Counted from the first letter of the stretch, positions 21,833 through 33,755 are shown. The stretch: 64,000 nt of DNA from Massospora cicadina (GCA_022478985.1 JAKSZP010007887.1:1-64000); one strand, 5' to 3'. Numbers and translations: made by a program. The notes: generated from the letters alone by a model not told the origin.

Positions 21833-24800
21833 TTAATGATTGGGAGCAATTGGGTAGTGAAAGTTTGGAAATGAAGTATGAACAGGATACCCTACCCAGG
21901 GTTCTGCTTGCAGGATTTTACGGATCTTGTTACAGAAAGGGGCTACAAGGGGGCAAGTAATGAAGCGATGGAGGTAGGTGTCTTTCAGCTCTGCGCATTG
22001 CAGCCAGCTCATGTGCTGGAAGGTGAGACCAGTTCGATCCCCTGTCCTATGTGAGCAGTGTAGAACTCGCCACAGTGTATTTGACATTTTTGCTGAAATA
22101 ACAGGGTGGGTAACATCCTTTCAAAGCGCCTTGAGATCACATTTGACGGTGAGGGGTAGGAGTTCAAGGAGACAAGGCTGCTTTGAGGCCTGTCCAAATG
22201 GTTGAGGCAGGAGATAACACTCCTCCCATTGTGGACCAGGGTGTGATGCTGGGGCTGATCCCAGGGCCACTCCTCTTATAAGTGAGGGAGTGGTACACCT
22301 GTAAACCTACCCTCTTAAGCGCAAGGAGAGCCTGGTTCCAGTAAACTTGATGAGGGTTTGAGGCGTTGGCCTGGGTGGTTTGTTAGTCATTCCCCTAAAA
22401 GCTGTTGGAGAGGCTCATAGGAGCCCTAGAGAGGCCTCTAAACCCTGGTGTAAGGCAGGACTCCACTGTGGCATTAAAGCTACATCCCAGCAAATGATAG
22501 ACTTAAGTGACCCTCCAGTATTGAAGTGGCATGGGACCTATTATCCAAAAGACCTAGGCTTCCTTCACTGCGGGATTGGGATATTGTGGTAAGCGCCATG
22601 GATGGGTTTATTGGATCCCCATATCAAGAAGCGGAGTATCACTTGCAACATTGAGTAGAAACTGTCTGTAAGGGCAGACATGAGCGAGGAACCATACCTT
22701 TGATAGCATAAAAACGTTCACCATCAGGGCGCGTCCCTATGGTGATACACTGGCAGTTCTGACTGACTACACGTGACTTCATTGCATACAGCAAGCAGTC
22801 CTCAATATCCTTGATCACGACCCCTTGTGGTGTGGGGAGGAATACTAGGTGCCTAAGGGTGCCCCATGTAGGTTCTAGACCAAAAAGATGAGGAAACGAT
22901 GGGGGGTTGAACTTGCACTACAATGGTTTTAAAGTTTACTTTTGCAATAGACGCCTTGGAGTAGCTATCCAGGGCCTCCATGGCCAATTCTAGGTCCTTT
23001 TTACATCCAACTGTCACAGTTGTGTTATCAGCAAAGGCTATGGTGCTGGTGGGGGGGTTTCCCAGGTACCTGAATACCCACCAGTCGTTTCTGGAATAGG
23101 GCCAGAAGAGGATTCAAAGCTATATTGAACAAGATTGAGCTCAGTGATCCCCTTGACGGAGACCCTGTTCAACCATCAACGCTGCTGTAAAGCACGTTGG
23201 GGACAGTATCTTAATGTGTGAGGTTGGGCGTAGAGCGCTGATAGCCATGCCCTAGCTTGTGGTGGGTTGTGGAGTCTAGTTAGGGAGGCGTCAAGATACT
23301 TTCAATTCACCCAATCATGCGCTTTTTCCATATCAAGAAGCGCCACAAATCCATGCGTTTGAGATGAGGTAGCTGACAGGGTTGCCAGAAGCTCATTGTA
23401 ATTGTTCCAAAGCGATCTCCCTGGGATAAAGCCATGCTGAGCTGGGTTGAGGCGTGGTGCTGCCCACTTAGTAATGTGGTTTGCTAAAAGTTTAGTATAT
23501 AAAGTGTGGTCTGTGCTCAACAGTGATATTGGTCACCAGTTTTCAAGGTCCTAATGGCTTGCTTTTTAAGGATAAGGGTCATGTTTGATCCTCTTGAGTC
23601 AGGAAGTACCCCCATTCTTCCAAGAGGGTTGAGAAAAGGGGCTAGAGGGCCTTTGTTACTGTGACGGGATCCACTATATACATGTCAAATGTGATACCAT
23701 CTGGGCCTGAGGCCTTCAGGCGCGGTCAGTTGGTAGAATGTCCATTACTTCTTGCTGCGTGATTGGTGCAAAAGTTCAGCATCTGCTGAAAAATTAACCA
23801 GTGGCTTTGGAGCCCCTCCAATGAATTCCTGATATCCGCTTGGTTTAACCAGGAAGCCTTAAAGAGGGTGAATAGTAACTATAGATCTCGCTGATGATTT
23901 CCTCCTTGTTTGTGGTGATGGTGGTCCCCACTCTAATGGTTTCCATCACCTGTTTCTTTGAGCGGGCTTTTTGTTTCTGGTAGAAGAAACGAGTGGGGCA
24001 TTCCCACTGGGTGAAGTAGCATGATAATGTGAAGTTTGCTTTCTGTTTCTATTGTTCAGTAAGTTCTACCTTATTAATCTTGGGCCACTTCCAACGCTTC
24101 CAACCATTGAGAGTAAGGTGCCATTTGGCAATTTCTAAAAAGGTGACGTATTCTTGCTTTAGCCTGTCTGGCTTTAGCCTGGGCTGCCTTCATTCAGGAA
24201 TTACCATAGTTGTAGGCTACCTCTAAGATCATTGCTTTTTTATCTGCCCACTTTCCTTGCAAAGTTCTCAAATGATGTGAGCTCAGGTGTTATGCCTCAC
24301 AAATGGCCGCACTTATCTTCTCCTTTGCAAACTGGTTGTTCATGAGACCTTGAGAAATCCTTGGCCAAAATCTCTTTAATGGTCTGAGGATAGTTGTCAG
24401 AATCACTGTGAAGGATCTGTGGTCACTTATAGTGTTATCGCGGGTTATGAGAGAGGAAACTCAACCAACCAGCAAGGGGCCCACTAAGGCCATATCAATC
24501 CTTGAAGCTGATATAAATTACTGACCTGCACATTGGATCTGAGGAATACAGACAATGCCAAATGCTGATGGGGGAAGGGCATCTGTGAATTCAATTGACC
24601 TGATGAAATCCAAAAGCTGAGCAGAACCTCATCTATCTTATGTTGCAGGAGGAAGTGTCCCACATATGACTTATTGTTGTATTAAAATCACCTATAAGCA
24701 CTGTGTTGCGTGTGAGTTTTAGTAGAGCAAGTTCATCCAAAAGCTGGTCCTGCTCCAGGACTGCATTTGGAAGGTATATTCTTGCAACAAAGAAAGAAAA

Positions 24801-25119
24801 CTCAGGACTAGATAATTTAGCTAAAATAAGGTGTTCATCAAGGTATTTCGAAAGTTGATGGGGTTCACCCTGGGGGTTGAGGATAATAAGGCCTACATAA
24901 CATGTCCCACAAAAGTTGCCTCAAAATTGATCATTACAAGCTTCTATTTCTGAGGGGCGGAACATGGGGCTCCTGGACAGATGCGATATCTACACAAGTT
25001 GACCTGAAGTTGAAGAAAAGGTGGGCTCTCCGCTTGTAATTCTGCAGCCCATTAGAGTTAATGGACTTCAGAGTCAGGGTGCCCCTTTGGGGCATCATAG
25101 CTGACCCCTCCATTCCCAA
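21833..25119 (-). pseudogene. LINE-c ORF2 (endonuclease, reverse transcriptase, Cys/His finger), broken
   Basis: An endonuclease start at 25119-24934 reads LKSINSNGLQNYKRR and VDIASVQEPH, the NxNGL and QExH motifs of APE-type LINE endonucleases. RT motifs at 23520-23302 read PAQHGFIPGRS and FVALLDMEKAHDWVN (usually LDxEKAYDxVNW, here Tyr to His). A C-terminal segment at 22087-21833 reads LHRFITCPLVAPFCNKI, the H...C part of the zf-RVT finger. Between these the frame is broken many times and the FADD motif could not be placed. ORF2 nicks the target and copies the RNA by target-primed reverse transcription. Confidence 0.7.
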
Positions 25120-25156
25120 GGGGTTACTGGAGCTTAACCTGCAGTAATATGGATGC

Positions 25157-26480
25157 TTATTTTAAGACCTTGATCCTGACTTTTAGTGTCAATCCAAGCA
25201 GATCAATGCGGAGAAGGGGGTTATTCTGAGATGAAGGGCCTGAGGAGCCTGTAAGCCAGCCCAGGATACTACCCCCACTGCTCTGCATGGGATTATCCTG
25301 AGGGCGCTCCATTGACTCCTCCATTTGGGCATCTTCTGAAGTATCAGAGTCCATGTTCAACTCCTTTAATATAGAGAATGAAGTCTGAGTTGCAATCCCC
25401 TTAGACGGTGGGGGTTGATAACTTGGAGCCTCCACCTCTACTTGGGGCACTCCATACCTGCTCCACTCTCTGAGTATCTTGTGGTACCAAATTAGTATTA
25501 GATGCCGCCCCTGGACTAGTTTCCTCTGGGTTTACTTTATGTGAAGAAGATCTGCACTCATTTTGTGCTGATGAAGGGTCTGGAAACTTAGAAGGGGTGC
25601 CAACTGGCAGGGTGTTTTCAGCACTAAGGAAATAAAGCTGTGCTACTGGTTGTGGCTGCTTAACTGCCACTTAAAGGGCAGCTTGGATTGGATCCTGTAC
25701 TGGTACCCAGTGGGTAGGTTGAGGGATTATCACTGCTACTGTAGTGAGCGTTTCTTACCTGACATAGGGACTTGGCTACTGGATGAGAGAGCTTGCTTGC
25801 GAGCAGTGTAACTATTATATAAATGGCCCAAAGCATTACACCATGAGCAGCGCGGCTGCCCCTGGTCAGGATCAATAAAGAAAAAACTGAACATGATCTG
25901 ATGACTTCCACATGTGGAATAACCTCCATGTTATGGGCCACCATAGGGTTAATAATAAATGATGCTCTACCAATATGAGCCTGTTGGGTTGAGGCATAGT
26001 AGGCTGGTGCACAAAAGTCTACTAATATACTGACCTAAATTTCATCAAACCCTGATGCAAGGAAAGCATTAGGGATTCTGGTCTAATGTATTTGAGATTT
26101 AAAGAAAGTTAACCAAGAAATTTTTCCAAGTTAGATCTTGTTTTAGATATATGAAGAGATCCATGAGGAATCTCTATTTTAGTAGAAGCTGCCCGTTCTG
26201 CATCTGCTGCAGTTGTAAACCCTATATCAATATAGTGGCTTTCCACTACTTCATGGATTGTGGTATCAACTGGAAAGGCTCTCGCTATTGCTTCAAAATA
26301 GAGAGAATAATCTCTTATATAAAACTTGACTAGGTTATGACCATAGTAGACTATAACTGCATGACCCAGAGTGAGCCTAGGGACGCATGCTGTGAGAGAG
26401 TTTCTGCCCATCTCTTCCTCATTTCGGCCACAAAAGCAGCTTCACACGGGTCAATGGTGGGTGGTGCAGGCACAAGCTTT
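25157..26480 (-). pseudogene. LINE-c ORF1 (RRM-like region and damaged zinc knuckle)
   Basis: The open part 26411-26109 includes YIDIGFTTAADAERAASTKI, the RRM-like signature also found in the HL proteins. Just upstream, PCEAAFVAEMRKRWAETLSQ is legible in another frame. At about 25860-25810 one frame reads CSWCNALGHLYNSYTAR, a CX2CX4HX4C knuckle whose last Cys is Tyr. The C-terminal part (25670-25157) is open in overlapping frames, rich in Ser/Pro/Gln and low in complexity. ORF1 coats LINE RNA. The ORF1 N-terminus probably extends above 26480. Confidence 0.6.
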
Positions 26481-26876
26481 TTCTTCCATGCGCCTGATGC
26501 ATCTTCAACTCGCATATTTCTGTTTATATTACAACATAAATTTTAATTTTAATTTGGTTGATTCCATATGGGGCAGGACCCCAGATAGAGACGCTGGAAT
26601 CCCTTTGTGTTTACGCGCTGGCACCTGCTGGGACTTCCCAGTTGGTACTAAACTTTTTCAAGGTTGGTGGGCTTACCTGTTTTGGAATTACTTCCTGGCA
26701 ATTGATTGGTAGATTCATGTTCATCTTCACACCAATCTATTCCTCCACCCTTTATCCAACCATCAGCAGATGCTGTCTTGGATTTTCCGCGGTCTGATTG
26801 GCTATTTGGATAGTTCTTATTAAAACTTGATTTTGATTTTTATTGATATTATTACCACGAACTGATCTGACACTCA

Positions 26877-27035
26877 ATGCTGATTCAGTTTGGGCGTGTT
26901 GGTTGCCTTTCAAAGAGTGAAAATGATGGCCAACTTATTTGACACCTAACATCAATTCAGTTTTGGCACGTTGGTTGCTTTCAAAAAGTGTATAAATGAT
27001 AGCCAACTGATCCACCAATTACTGTCAATTCAGTT
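26877..27035. repeat. About 73-bp direct tandem duplication in the LINE-c 5' region
   Basis: Two units plus a partial third: the block beginning near TTCAGTTTGGGCGTGTTGG recurs as TTCAGTTTTGGCACGTTGG about 73 bases later, and TTCAGTTTAGCC starts a third. Each full unit contains TTGC-TTTCAAA-AGTG and ATGAT-GCCAACT. It lies upstream of ORF1 on the minus strand, so it may be a 5' UTR (promoter) repeat or an ORF1 N-terminal repeat. Confidence 0.65.
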
Positions 27036-27472
27036 TAGCCTCCATGGTTAATTTCCAAAGGTGTGGTGGTTGAAAAAGCTGCCTGAACCCTCTTCATGAT
27101 ATTATGAGTGGTAATACCTCCTGCTACCTTAGTTAATTCCTTAAATACGCCTCCAGAGTAGGGCGCACCTATTTTTTTACCCTCAGTCAACACAGAGTTG
27201 ACTGAGGTAGGCAGTACAATGGCATGATCATTTTTGAATCCGCTATGTCTTGATAAATCTGGGTTTGCATCTGCTTTTACAGCATAAATTTTGAGAGCGG
27301 GTAGTTCAGGTTGACATATAAGTTGACAACTGAGGTTTCTGCGATTTGGGGTTTGTTTTAGTGAATTCTAACGCATCATAAGAGCTCTTAGTGGAATTTA
27401 CCACCATTATTTGTTTGATTTGATAAGGCTAAATTATCAGGTGATTGTAATTTTTGAAAATTGAAATTTTTG

Positions 27473-27612
27473 ATTTTCAGGACAATTTCTTAATAATAAA
27501 GTAAATATTAAACATAGTAACCGGTATTTGCTGAGTTGTTGTAAAGGTAACCGGTTTGAGTTGATGGTTTGTTAAAGGGTTTATTTTTGATACAGCCCTT
27601 CAGAATCTGACA
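27473..27612 (-). repeat. Gyp-4 3' LTR, remaining part
   Basis: Aligns with 47560-47690: GAGTTG.TGTAA.GGTAA, TTTGAGTTGATGGTTTGTTAAAGGG and the terminal AATCTGACA. On the minus strand this is the LTR start TGTCAGATT, preceded by GTTGGTGGAAA, a weak polypurine tract. Confidence 0.75.
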
Positions 27613-29100
27613 TTTCCACCAACATGATTTGTACAAAAGCCCTAATTCTTGATTAGCATGTATTTATTGTCAACTGTCAGCTTTAGGTTTGGCCCAAATT
27701 GCTGATAAATATAGGTCCTAATGTCTAAACTTGAGATCAGACCAAATTTACAATGGATTTAGGGTCAGATCCCCTCCACTCCTCAAGAGTGAACAATATT
27801 ATTAGTTAATTATATTTATAGATATATTCTCTATTTTGTTTTTATACTTATATATATATATGCAATGCTATTATTATATCCATATTCTTAATCATCCAAT
27901 TTATTCAACCTTCTTAGAAATTTTGCATAGACATGGTTGTGGATATGGCTGGTCCAAATATCCTTGATTGTATAGGTGAATTGCGATGTTTTATTCTATT
28001 TTGAATGAGACAACCCAGATGAAATCTAACTCTTATAATAGGCCCAATTCATGGGTGTTGTAAAACAAAACTTCATTGCCTAATTAAAACTAGCCAATTT
28101 GTGGCAACTTTTCATATCTTTTTTTGTTAGGCCTTTTATTTCAAACCTGTTGTAGCTTGAGCTTAAAAGTTTAATTAAAGTATCCTCAAGTTCATCAACA
28201 TCTTGAGTATAGTTGTTCTCTCAGGTTCCTCTAGGTACAAATATAGTAGCAATGATAGGGCTGGATTTCTTTTTATACAAAAGCTTAAAGTGTGACATCC
28301 TGGTAGCTGAATGCTAGGGGATGTTGCAGGCAAACACTGCTGAACTTAGATAGGTACATCATTCAGATGGTTTGTTTGATGTTAATTTCCTGATGATATT
28401 CACCAACGTCCTATTTGCCTGTTCAACTATACCATTGGTTTCAGGATGATAGGGGACCAGAAAGCACGCTTCTTATCCTAATAGTTAGTTTAGCTTGGTA
28501 AGGACATGAGCGGTGAAATTATTTTCATTATCTGTAAGGATAATCTAGGAACACCTATGCTTGTGGAGGATATCTTCAAGGGCGAACTTGGTTGTAGATG
28601 CTGCTCCTGCTTCATGAATAGCCTTAGCTTCGACTCATTTAGTTAAGTGGTCAATAACCACAATAATGTACTTGGCCTTTAATTGCTTTTTGTAAGAGGT
28701 CCAACAGCATCAATAGATATGGTATGCCAAAAGATTGGGATGAACAAGCTGAAAAGGTGTGCTTTTTTAAACAGTTTTTTGCCTTGACACTCTGCACAGC
28801 ACTATAGCATTTACTGGTTGTTAAAAATTCATTAACTCCCAATAGTAAAGCTGTTTAAGAAGCCCCTTCATCTTCTTGAATCCATCATTCCCTAAAGGCC
28901 TTATGGGCAGCCAAAATGATGACTGTTTTGTCTGATGCTCTTAGAAATATATACTTTTTCCCTTGAAGACCTTGTAAAGTGTCCAGTTTTTTTTATAATC
29001 TATCTCATGAGAATAATAATACCTTTTAGATGGAATCAGGATCATCTTAGTACTCTCCACTGATCATTTTTTAAACAACTCATCAGAAGCCAAACTAAGT
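27613..29100 (-). pseudogene. Gyp-4 integrase
   Basis: On the minus strand a CCAECQGKK zinc-binding end (near 28800) leads to FWHTISIDAVGPL (28745-28705), the usual P...vsiDavGPLp.S entry to the catalytic core. Further on, VPRLSLQIMK and the [12 protein letters not shown] motif (near 28440-28420) are legible across shifted frames. A 63-codon open frame at 28842-28651 is a mixture of true and shifted frame. The part from 28200 down to 27613 should hold the C-terminal domain, but nothing certain was read there and no chromodomain was seen. Confidence 0.65.
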
Positions 29101-30900
29101 GTTGCAACAGTGGGAAGTCAGTACAGGCAGTTGGCATTCTGATGGTTTACCCTACATGATTTATCATGTACTTATAGGCTTAAAGCTTCAACGCCCTTCA
29201 GGCTCATTGGCCCTCAGATTCCCTTAAGTTGTTCAACCATCTTAGAGATGCATGGTTGGTAACAACAGTGAATTGAGTGCCACGAAGATAGACCTGAAAT
29301 TACTTGCAAGCATATATGACTGCCAAGTATTCCCGTTCTGTCACCATATAGTTTCTCTCTTAAACATTTAATGTCTGACTAGCAAAAACAACATGATGTT
29401 CTTTGCCGTCCTCCCCTATCTGAGATAATACAGCTTAAATGCCTGTTAATGATGCAAAAGTTTGGACAATAAATTTGCAACAAAAGTCTAGATATCAAAG
29501 GATGGGGCTACCAATAATGTCAATTGGAGCTGATTAAATGATTTTTTTGACAAACCGGATTCTAGTCAAATGGGACCTTATATTTGAGTAGATAGAAGAG
29601 TGGTTCTCCAAGTTGTGTGAAATAGAAAACAAATTGGAAATAGTAACTGATCATGCCTAGTAAATCTTTAATTATGTGCTTGAATTTGGGAATTTTAATT
29701 TGATGATGTATTTTACTTACAAGGTTGGAGCCAAAGTCCTACTTTGTCAATTACAAAGAAAATATATTCCAGATAATCTTTGGAAAACTGGCACTTTTTG
29801 AGTTTAATTTTTAAGGTTTATCTTATTGTCTTCTTAAAACCTCCTCTAAGAGTTCCAGATGGTCATCAAAAGTTCGTTTGAAAATATCAATATTGTCAAT
29901 GTTCACTATTACACATGACACCTTTAAATCTCCCAGGATTGTGTCCATGGCTCTCTAAAAGGTCTCTAGGGCATTGCAGAGCCCTTAGGCATTATTATTA
30001 GTTGAAATAGGCCCTCTTGAGTTATAATTGCACATTTTTCGCGCTCCTCTTTGGAATATTGATATACCAATACCCACTAATAAGGTCCATCTCTGAGAAA
30101 AATTTGCACCCCCTAGCCTGTCCAAGGCATATCAATCCGTGGCAGAGGGTATGAGTCCTTTTACATGATGTCATTTAATTTATGGTAATGGATGACAACT
30201 TGATTGCTGCTGTCCTTCTTTTTCACCATTAAAGTTGGTGCAGCTCATGGACTTTTTGATGGTAATAACATGTCGCAATCAAGGAGTTCTTTAATCTCCT
30301 TCAAAACATCTTCTAATGCTTTCAAACATCTAATTGGGTGTAATCAAAATTGGTTTATGATCTCTGGTATCAATAGTTAGATGTTTTCTTAGAACATCCT
30401 AGGTTGAAATCATCTTGTGCGAATATTTCCTAATATCTAGAAAATAACTCCTGGGCTTGGCTCTTCTCAGGGTTTGTCAAGTTGATAAAAATGACCATTG
30501 GGAAAACATTGTTAATGTTGATTAGGTCCTTGTCATGAAGCTCTATTTCAACAAAAGTTAAAAACTTGAGAAATAAGCTATTCTGTAGTAGAGAACAGAT
30601 GTAGAAAAGTGATTATCTAATGTCACTTGATGATAATGGCCAATTTTGTAAAGTTTCCCCTAAGATATGAATTTCTGCATGTCCAGTAATAATGATACCA
30701 GGTGCAATGTTTGGCTCAAATTTAGATTTTGACCATGGTTGTTATATTTCACCTTAAAGTCCTTCCAGAATTTGAACTGTTAAAACAGTCAGAATAATTA
30801 CTTGATCTCCCAATGATATAGTACATGCTGATTAGACTTAAGAGGAACGCCCTTTGACACATTTATCTGTGAAAGTAATGCTTTATCTTTGATCGCAATT
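29101..30900 (-). pseudogene. Gyp-4 reverse transcriptase and RNase H
   Basis: RNase H is very legible on the minus strand at 29480-29280: AVLSQIGEDGKEHHVVFASQ then TEREYLAVIYACK, the DGxExxVxFASrxL and ErNYsttErE motifs. RT lies above it: the catalytic region near 29905-29880 reads NIDNIDIF instead of YIDDI, with MPKGSA (MPFGL-type) near 29995. Many stops. RT copies the element RNA inside the particle and RNase H removes the RNA strand. This pol type, with VVFAS and TEREYLA, differs from the Gyp-3/Gyp-5 type. Confidence 0.7.
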
Positions 30901-31039
30901 TTGAGTTACTAAATTGGGACTAATCCATCTTTGTAGACAAGATTTATAAATTTTTGAGACTTTTTCTCTCAATTGCTCTATCCTAAATTTAGTAAAGTGG
31001 GATAGTTTGGCCAATAATGGTGAGGTATCATCCTTGTGA

Positions 31040-31345
31040 TTAGTAACAACTCAAAATATTTCTCATGAAATCAGTGCTGATAAGGATATTGTAGTTTGTA
31101 TCTGGCATTACTATGGCAGGTGCTGTCACTACAATAGGTCCAAATCTTAGAGGTAGGGTAATGTATTCCTCAAGTGATTTGGTTGTATGCGCTCCTACTG
31201 TTCCATGTTCCTGACAATGGGCAAAATCAGGAACACCTTTCAACTTTTTAACTAATTTTGTGCTGACTGTATTGATAGGTGTTCTTCTATCAATGATGGT
31301 CAATACCTGGACCTTGTTTACTGCTATATCCATATAATACAACAA
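31040..31345 (-). pseudogene. Gyp-4 protease
   Basis: A 101-codon open frame contains VLTIIDRRTPINTVSTKLV, a retroviral-type protease site with DTGA changed to DRRT, then FGPIVVTAPAIV and NYNILISTDFMRN, which matches the YDiLLGtDFL motif at the end of the protease fold. Without DTG it cannot be active. It lies between gag and RT as expected. Confidence 0.7.
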
Positions 31346-31463
31346 GAGTAGTCTTCAGAGGTATTTATTGCGTGAATACTGTGATTGATGCCCAATTCCA
31401 AATGTGAGTTCAGAGTTGATCAGATCTCTTGGAAGTTATCTGCCAAGTTCTTCATTGGAATGT

Positions 31464-32165
31464 TTACTTGTATGTTGTGGAGCGAAGGTAGTTGGTTAAA
31501 CATCTAGGTTGGATGTCTAAATCCTGATCAATATTTTTTTCATAAGATTTAGATACCTCTGATCGGGCTTCTTTAGTACTTTTTAAAGATTTAGTTGCTT
31601 TTGCTTTAGCCCAAATAGTGACCTTAAGGACATCATTAGCCACTATATGGTGGAGGTTATCTTCAGCAACATCATTGGCCCTAAAGAAGTTCACTAATGT
31701 CAGGTGGAATGGTTTGGTGAACATTGGTGAAGTTAGAGCATTCCCCTCTACTCCACCTGCTCTTTTCCCACCTCATTTTCACTGTTAATTTCTAGGGCAA
31801 CATTGACTCCATGCTTTTTTTCTGACCGCCTGTAACATTGACTAGCAAAATGTTCTTTTCAACCACAGTGTGTGGCATGTAATAGGCACTGGCTGCTGTT
31901 TTTGCTCAAGTTTTTGATTAATGGTTTTGGAAATCTTTACCTTTTTCAGACATAGTGTTATTTTTTGGTCTTTAAAATCGAATTTTTCTGATCCTTGGGC
32001 CTAATAAGAGCATTAAATCTGCAAGCAAAGCTTCTCAAGTAATTAGTAAGCTCTTAGGTTTCTATTTCTCTGTTGTATTCTGGTATAATGACATGGTGCA
32101 AGTCATGATAGGGCATGATCATGTGCTCCATTGCAATTTTACTTCAAACTCAGTCACTGCATTAC
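31464..32165 (-). pseudogene. Gyp-4 gag, C-terminal part up to the Gyp-5 insertion
   Basis: At about 31885-31830 the minus strand has a decayed knuckle, HCG.KEHFASQCYRR, keeping the CX4HX4C half of CX2CX4HX4C. An open frame at 31724-31464 (MFTKPFHLTLVNFF) follows as a gag-protease linker. The upstream part of gag is on the other side of Gyp-5 (44751 and above); across the junction the gag text continues as NAVTEFEVKLQWS. Confidence 0.6.
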
Positions 32166-33594
32166 TGTCATGGAAACAGCAGAAGAAGTTTAGACCGGCC
32201 TGCCAGTTGGGGTGCGTAAGCACCCAAAAAGCAAGCCAGAATTCCAGAGGCATTGCCAACAGAATGATGTTGTATGGAGCTGGGCGTTGGGAAATGATGA
32301 ATCGTTGGTGTAAGAAAATAGTGAATATTATCCTTGAAAACAATCCAAATTGAGGCCACCCCAGACCCTGGAGGTCTTGCTGCAGGGGGTGGAACCACAG
32401 ATAGGGTTTCAACAAGTTCACTGGTATACTGGGCTGGTTCAACTGGGGAGACAAGGGAGCGGATCCTTGATTGAATATGGTGGACATAATGCACAGGATC
32501 CTAGTATATTGTTGACGAAAGTTCATAATGACAGGGTTAAATTGCCAGAATTATCTAGCTCGCTGAGTCCAATATATGACGGTGAGGGCCATAGTGACCA
32601 TGAGTACTGGTAAAGCCCATCTGGTGTATGGACCAATGGGCCACCAGGGAAAAGCCAATGGGAATGCGGCCAGAAGGAGATCAATAAAATTAAAACGTGT
32701 TTGGTTATTTGAGGCAAATTTTATTGCAAAGGCGAAAAAGATTGACCAACAATTTTCTCAGTGCAATTCAACAGATTAAATATTGGTTGATTGATGCGGG
32801 GAAAAGCCAGAATCAAGACCCTCAATTTTGACCTAACTGGAAAATTATTTGGAAATGAGGTGGATAAGTTCACTGGGAACTGGCATCGAAGAATTCAGTG
32901 GTAGGCTGAGTCGCTGTCAGTTCAACCTCAAACATCCAAACTGAGGCTTTTATATGTTTCTGATGGTTAGCATGACGGCATTTAGCCTGATAAGCAGTGG
33001 GAATCCCCCAAGGCCACCCCACATAGGGGTGGTCCCATTTGGTTGGGAACAGGTTCAGGACGCCCAACCCGCCCATGCCCAGTTGCTGGGCTGTTTTTTC
33101 AGTCAAAAATGTTGTGTCAGCCACAATGGTCAATTTTCCAGTTGGGAGCTTTGAACCCTCATTGATGGTATCCAATGATATTGCCTGCCCATTGGGGATG
33201 ATCCCCGACAATTTTGAGGGGGATGATTTTTTTATCATAGTGTTAGCCAAATCAAAACTGTTGGCAATCCTGGCTGATGAATCAATCTTCATCCCTTTCT
33301 GACTACATGGAATCTGAATATTGGGCTGACCCCCACATGATTTTGGGTTGATTGATTTAATTTCAGTGATACTGGTGTAGATGTCCCCAATCAACTGTAC
33401 TAGTTCTGTCAAGGTGAGTGTGGGCATCAGGGGGAGGGATCCGAAGTGGAAGGGATGTTACCCAGCGCTCATCTACCATGTGGGTGAGGTCGTCCTGGGT
33501 AACAAGGGGTACAGACACCTTCTTTGATACCTTCTTACTCTGTAGCAGGAAAAGGGCCCAATCAATGGCCAGGGGATATTCCACAGGACTTACA
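32166..33594 (-). repeat. Gyp-5 3' LTR
   Basis: Aligned end to end with 43321-44750. On the minus strand it starts TGTAAGTCC right after the polypurine tract and ends CCATGACA. At 1.43 kb it is long for a fungal gypsy LTR, partly because it carries coding sequence (32870-33594). Confidence 0.93.
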
Positions 33595-33755
33595 TTACCC
33601 TTTCCTTTTTCCAAAGGAAGGGCGCCACCACCAGGAAACTGCACAAGGGCCACATTCATGTGTGCCTTGGGTAACTTGATTGCCATTACCATATTGACTT
33701 TTGGGGGGCAGGGAGCATTGGGGTGGAATTTGTGGAACGCTTCAACCAGTTCCAT
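32870..33755 (-). pseudogene. Pol C-terminal extension running through the polypurine tract into the LTR
   Basis: The open frame 33755-33363 starts in the chromodomain tail (MELVEAFHKFHPNAP), passes the polypurine tract as LEKGKGNVSPVEYPLAIDWA, and continues inside the LTR as VPLVTQDDLTHMVDERW and LPLRIPPP. A one-base shift near 33425 moves it to the next open frame (33427-32870, 185 codons): TELVQLIGDIYTSITEIK, IIPNGQAISLDTINEGSKLP, LGMGGLGVLNLFPTKW, DHPYVGWPWGIPTAYQAKC, then RHANHQKH. The 5' LTR copy keeps this order without the shift but with a stop. The Gyp-3 LTRs have the same domain (IPLVTLGDLAHVVDERW; MGVVNPFITQWIQPCVAWLW; CCHCVKCSHS). The family is unrecognised and the Cys/His end may bind metal. 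It lies in U3, so only the 3' LTR copy would be translated in frame with pol. Confidence 0.65.
33595..33615 (-). promoter_or_regulatory. Gyp-5 polypurine tract
   Basis: The minus strand reads GGAAAAAGGAAAGGG then TAA directly before the LTR start TGTAAGTCC. It is the expected primer site for plus-strand DNA synthesis and also fixes the LTR boundary. Confidence 0.85.

Larger units (their letters stand above)
21528..27463 (-). mobile_element. LINE-c: non-LTR element inserted in the Gyp-4 3' LTR
   Basis: Order on the minus strand: 5' region (27463 to about 26500), ORF1, endonuclease, reverse transcriptase, C-terminal Cys/His segment, and a 3' end near 21560-21530 with AAATAAAAATT. A 9-bp match, AAATTTTTG, at 21519-21527 and 27464-27472 is the best TSD candidate, but AT-richness makes the exact ends uncertain. 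About 5.9 kb, longer than LINE-a and LINE-b, and from a different subfamily: ORF1 and the 3' end do not align with theirs beyond motifs. The split Gyp-4 LTR on both sides proves the insertion. Confidence 0.75.

Noticed and set aside
33039..33302. Plus-strand open frames in and near the Gyp-5 LTRs (32954-33302, 33418-33798, 44195-44906)
   Set aside because: They mirror the conserved minus-strand LTR domain and carry no motif of their own.
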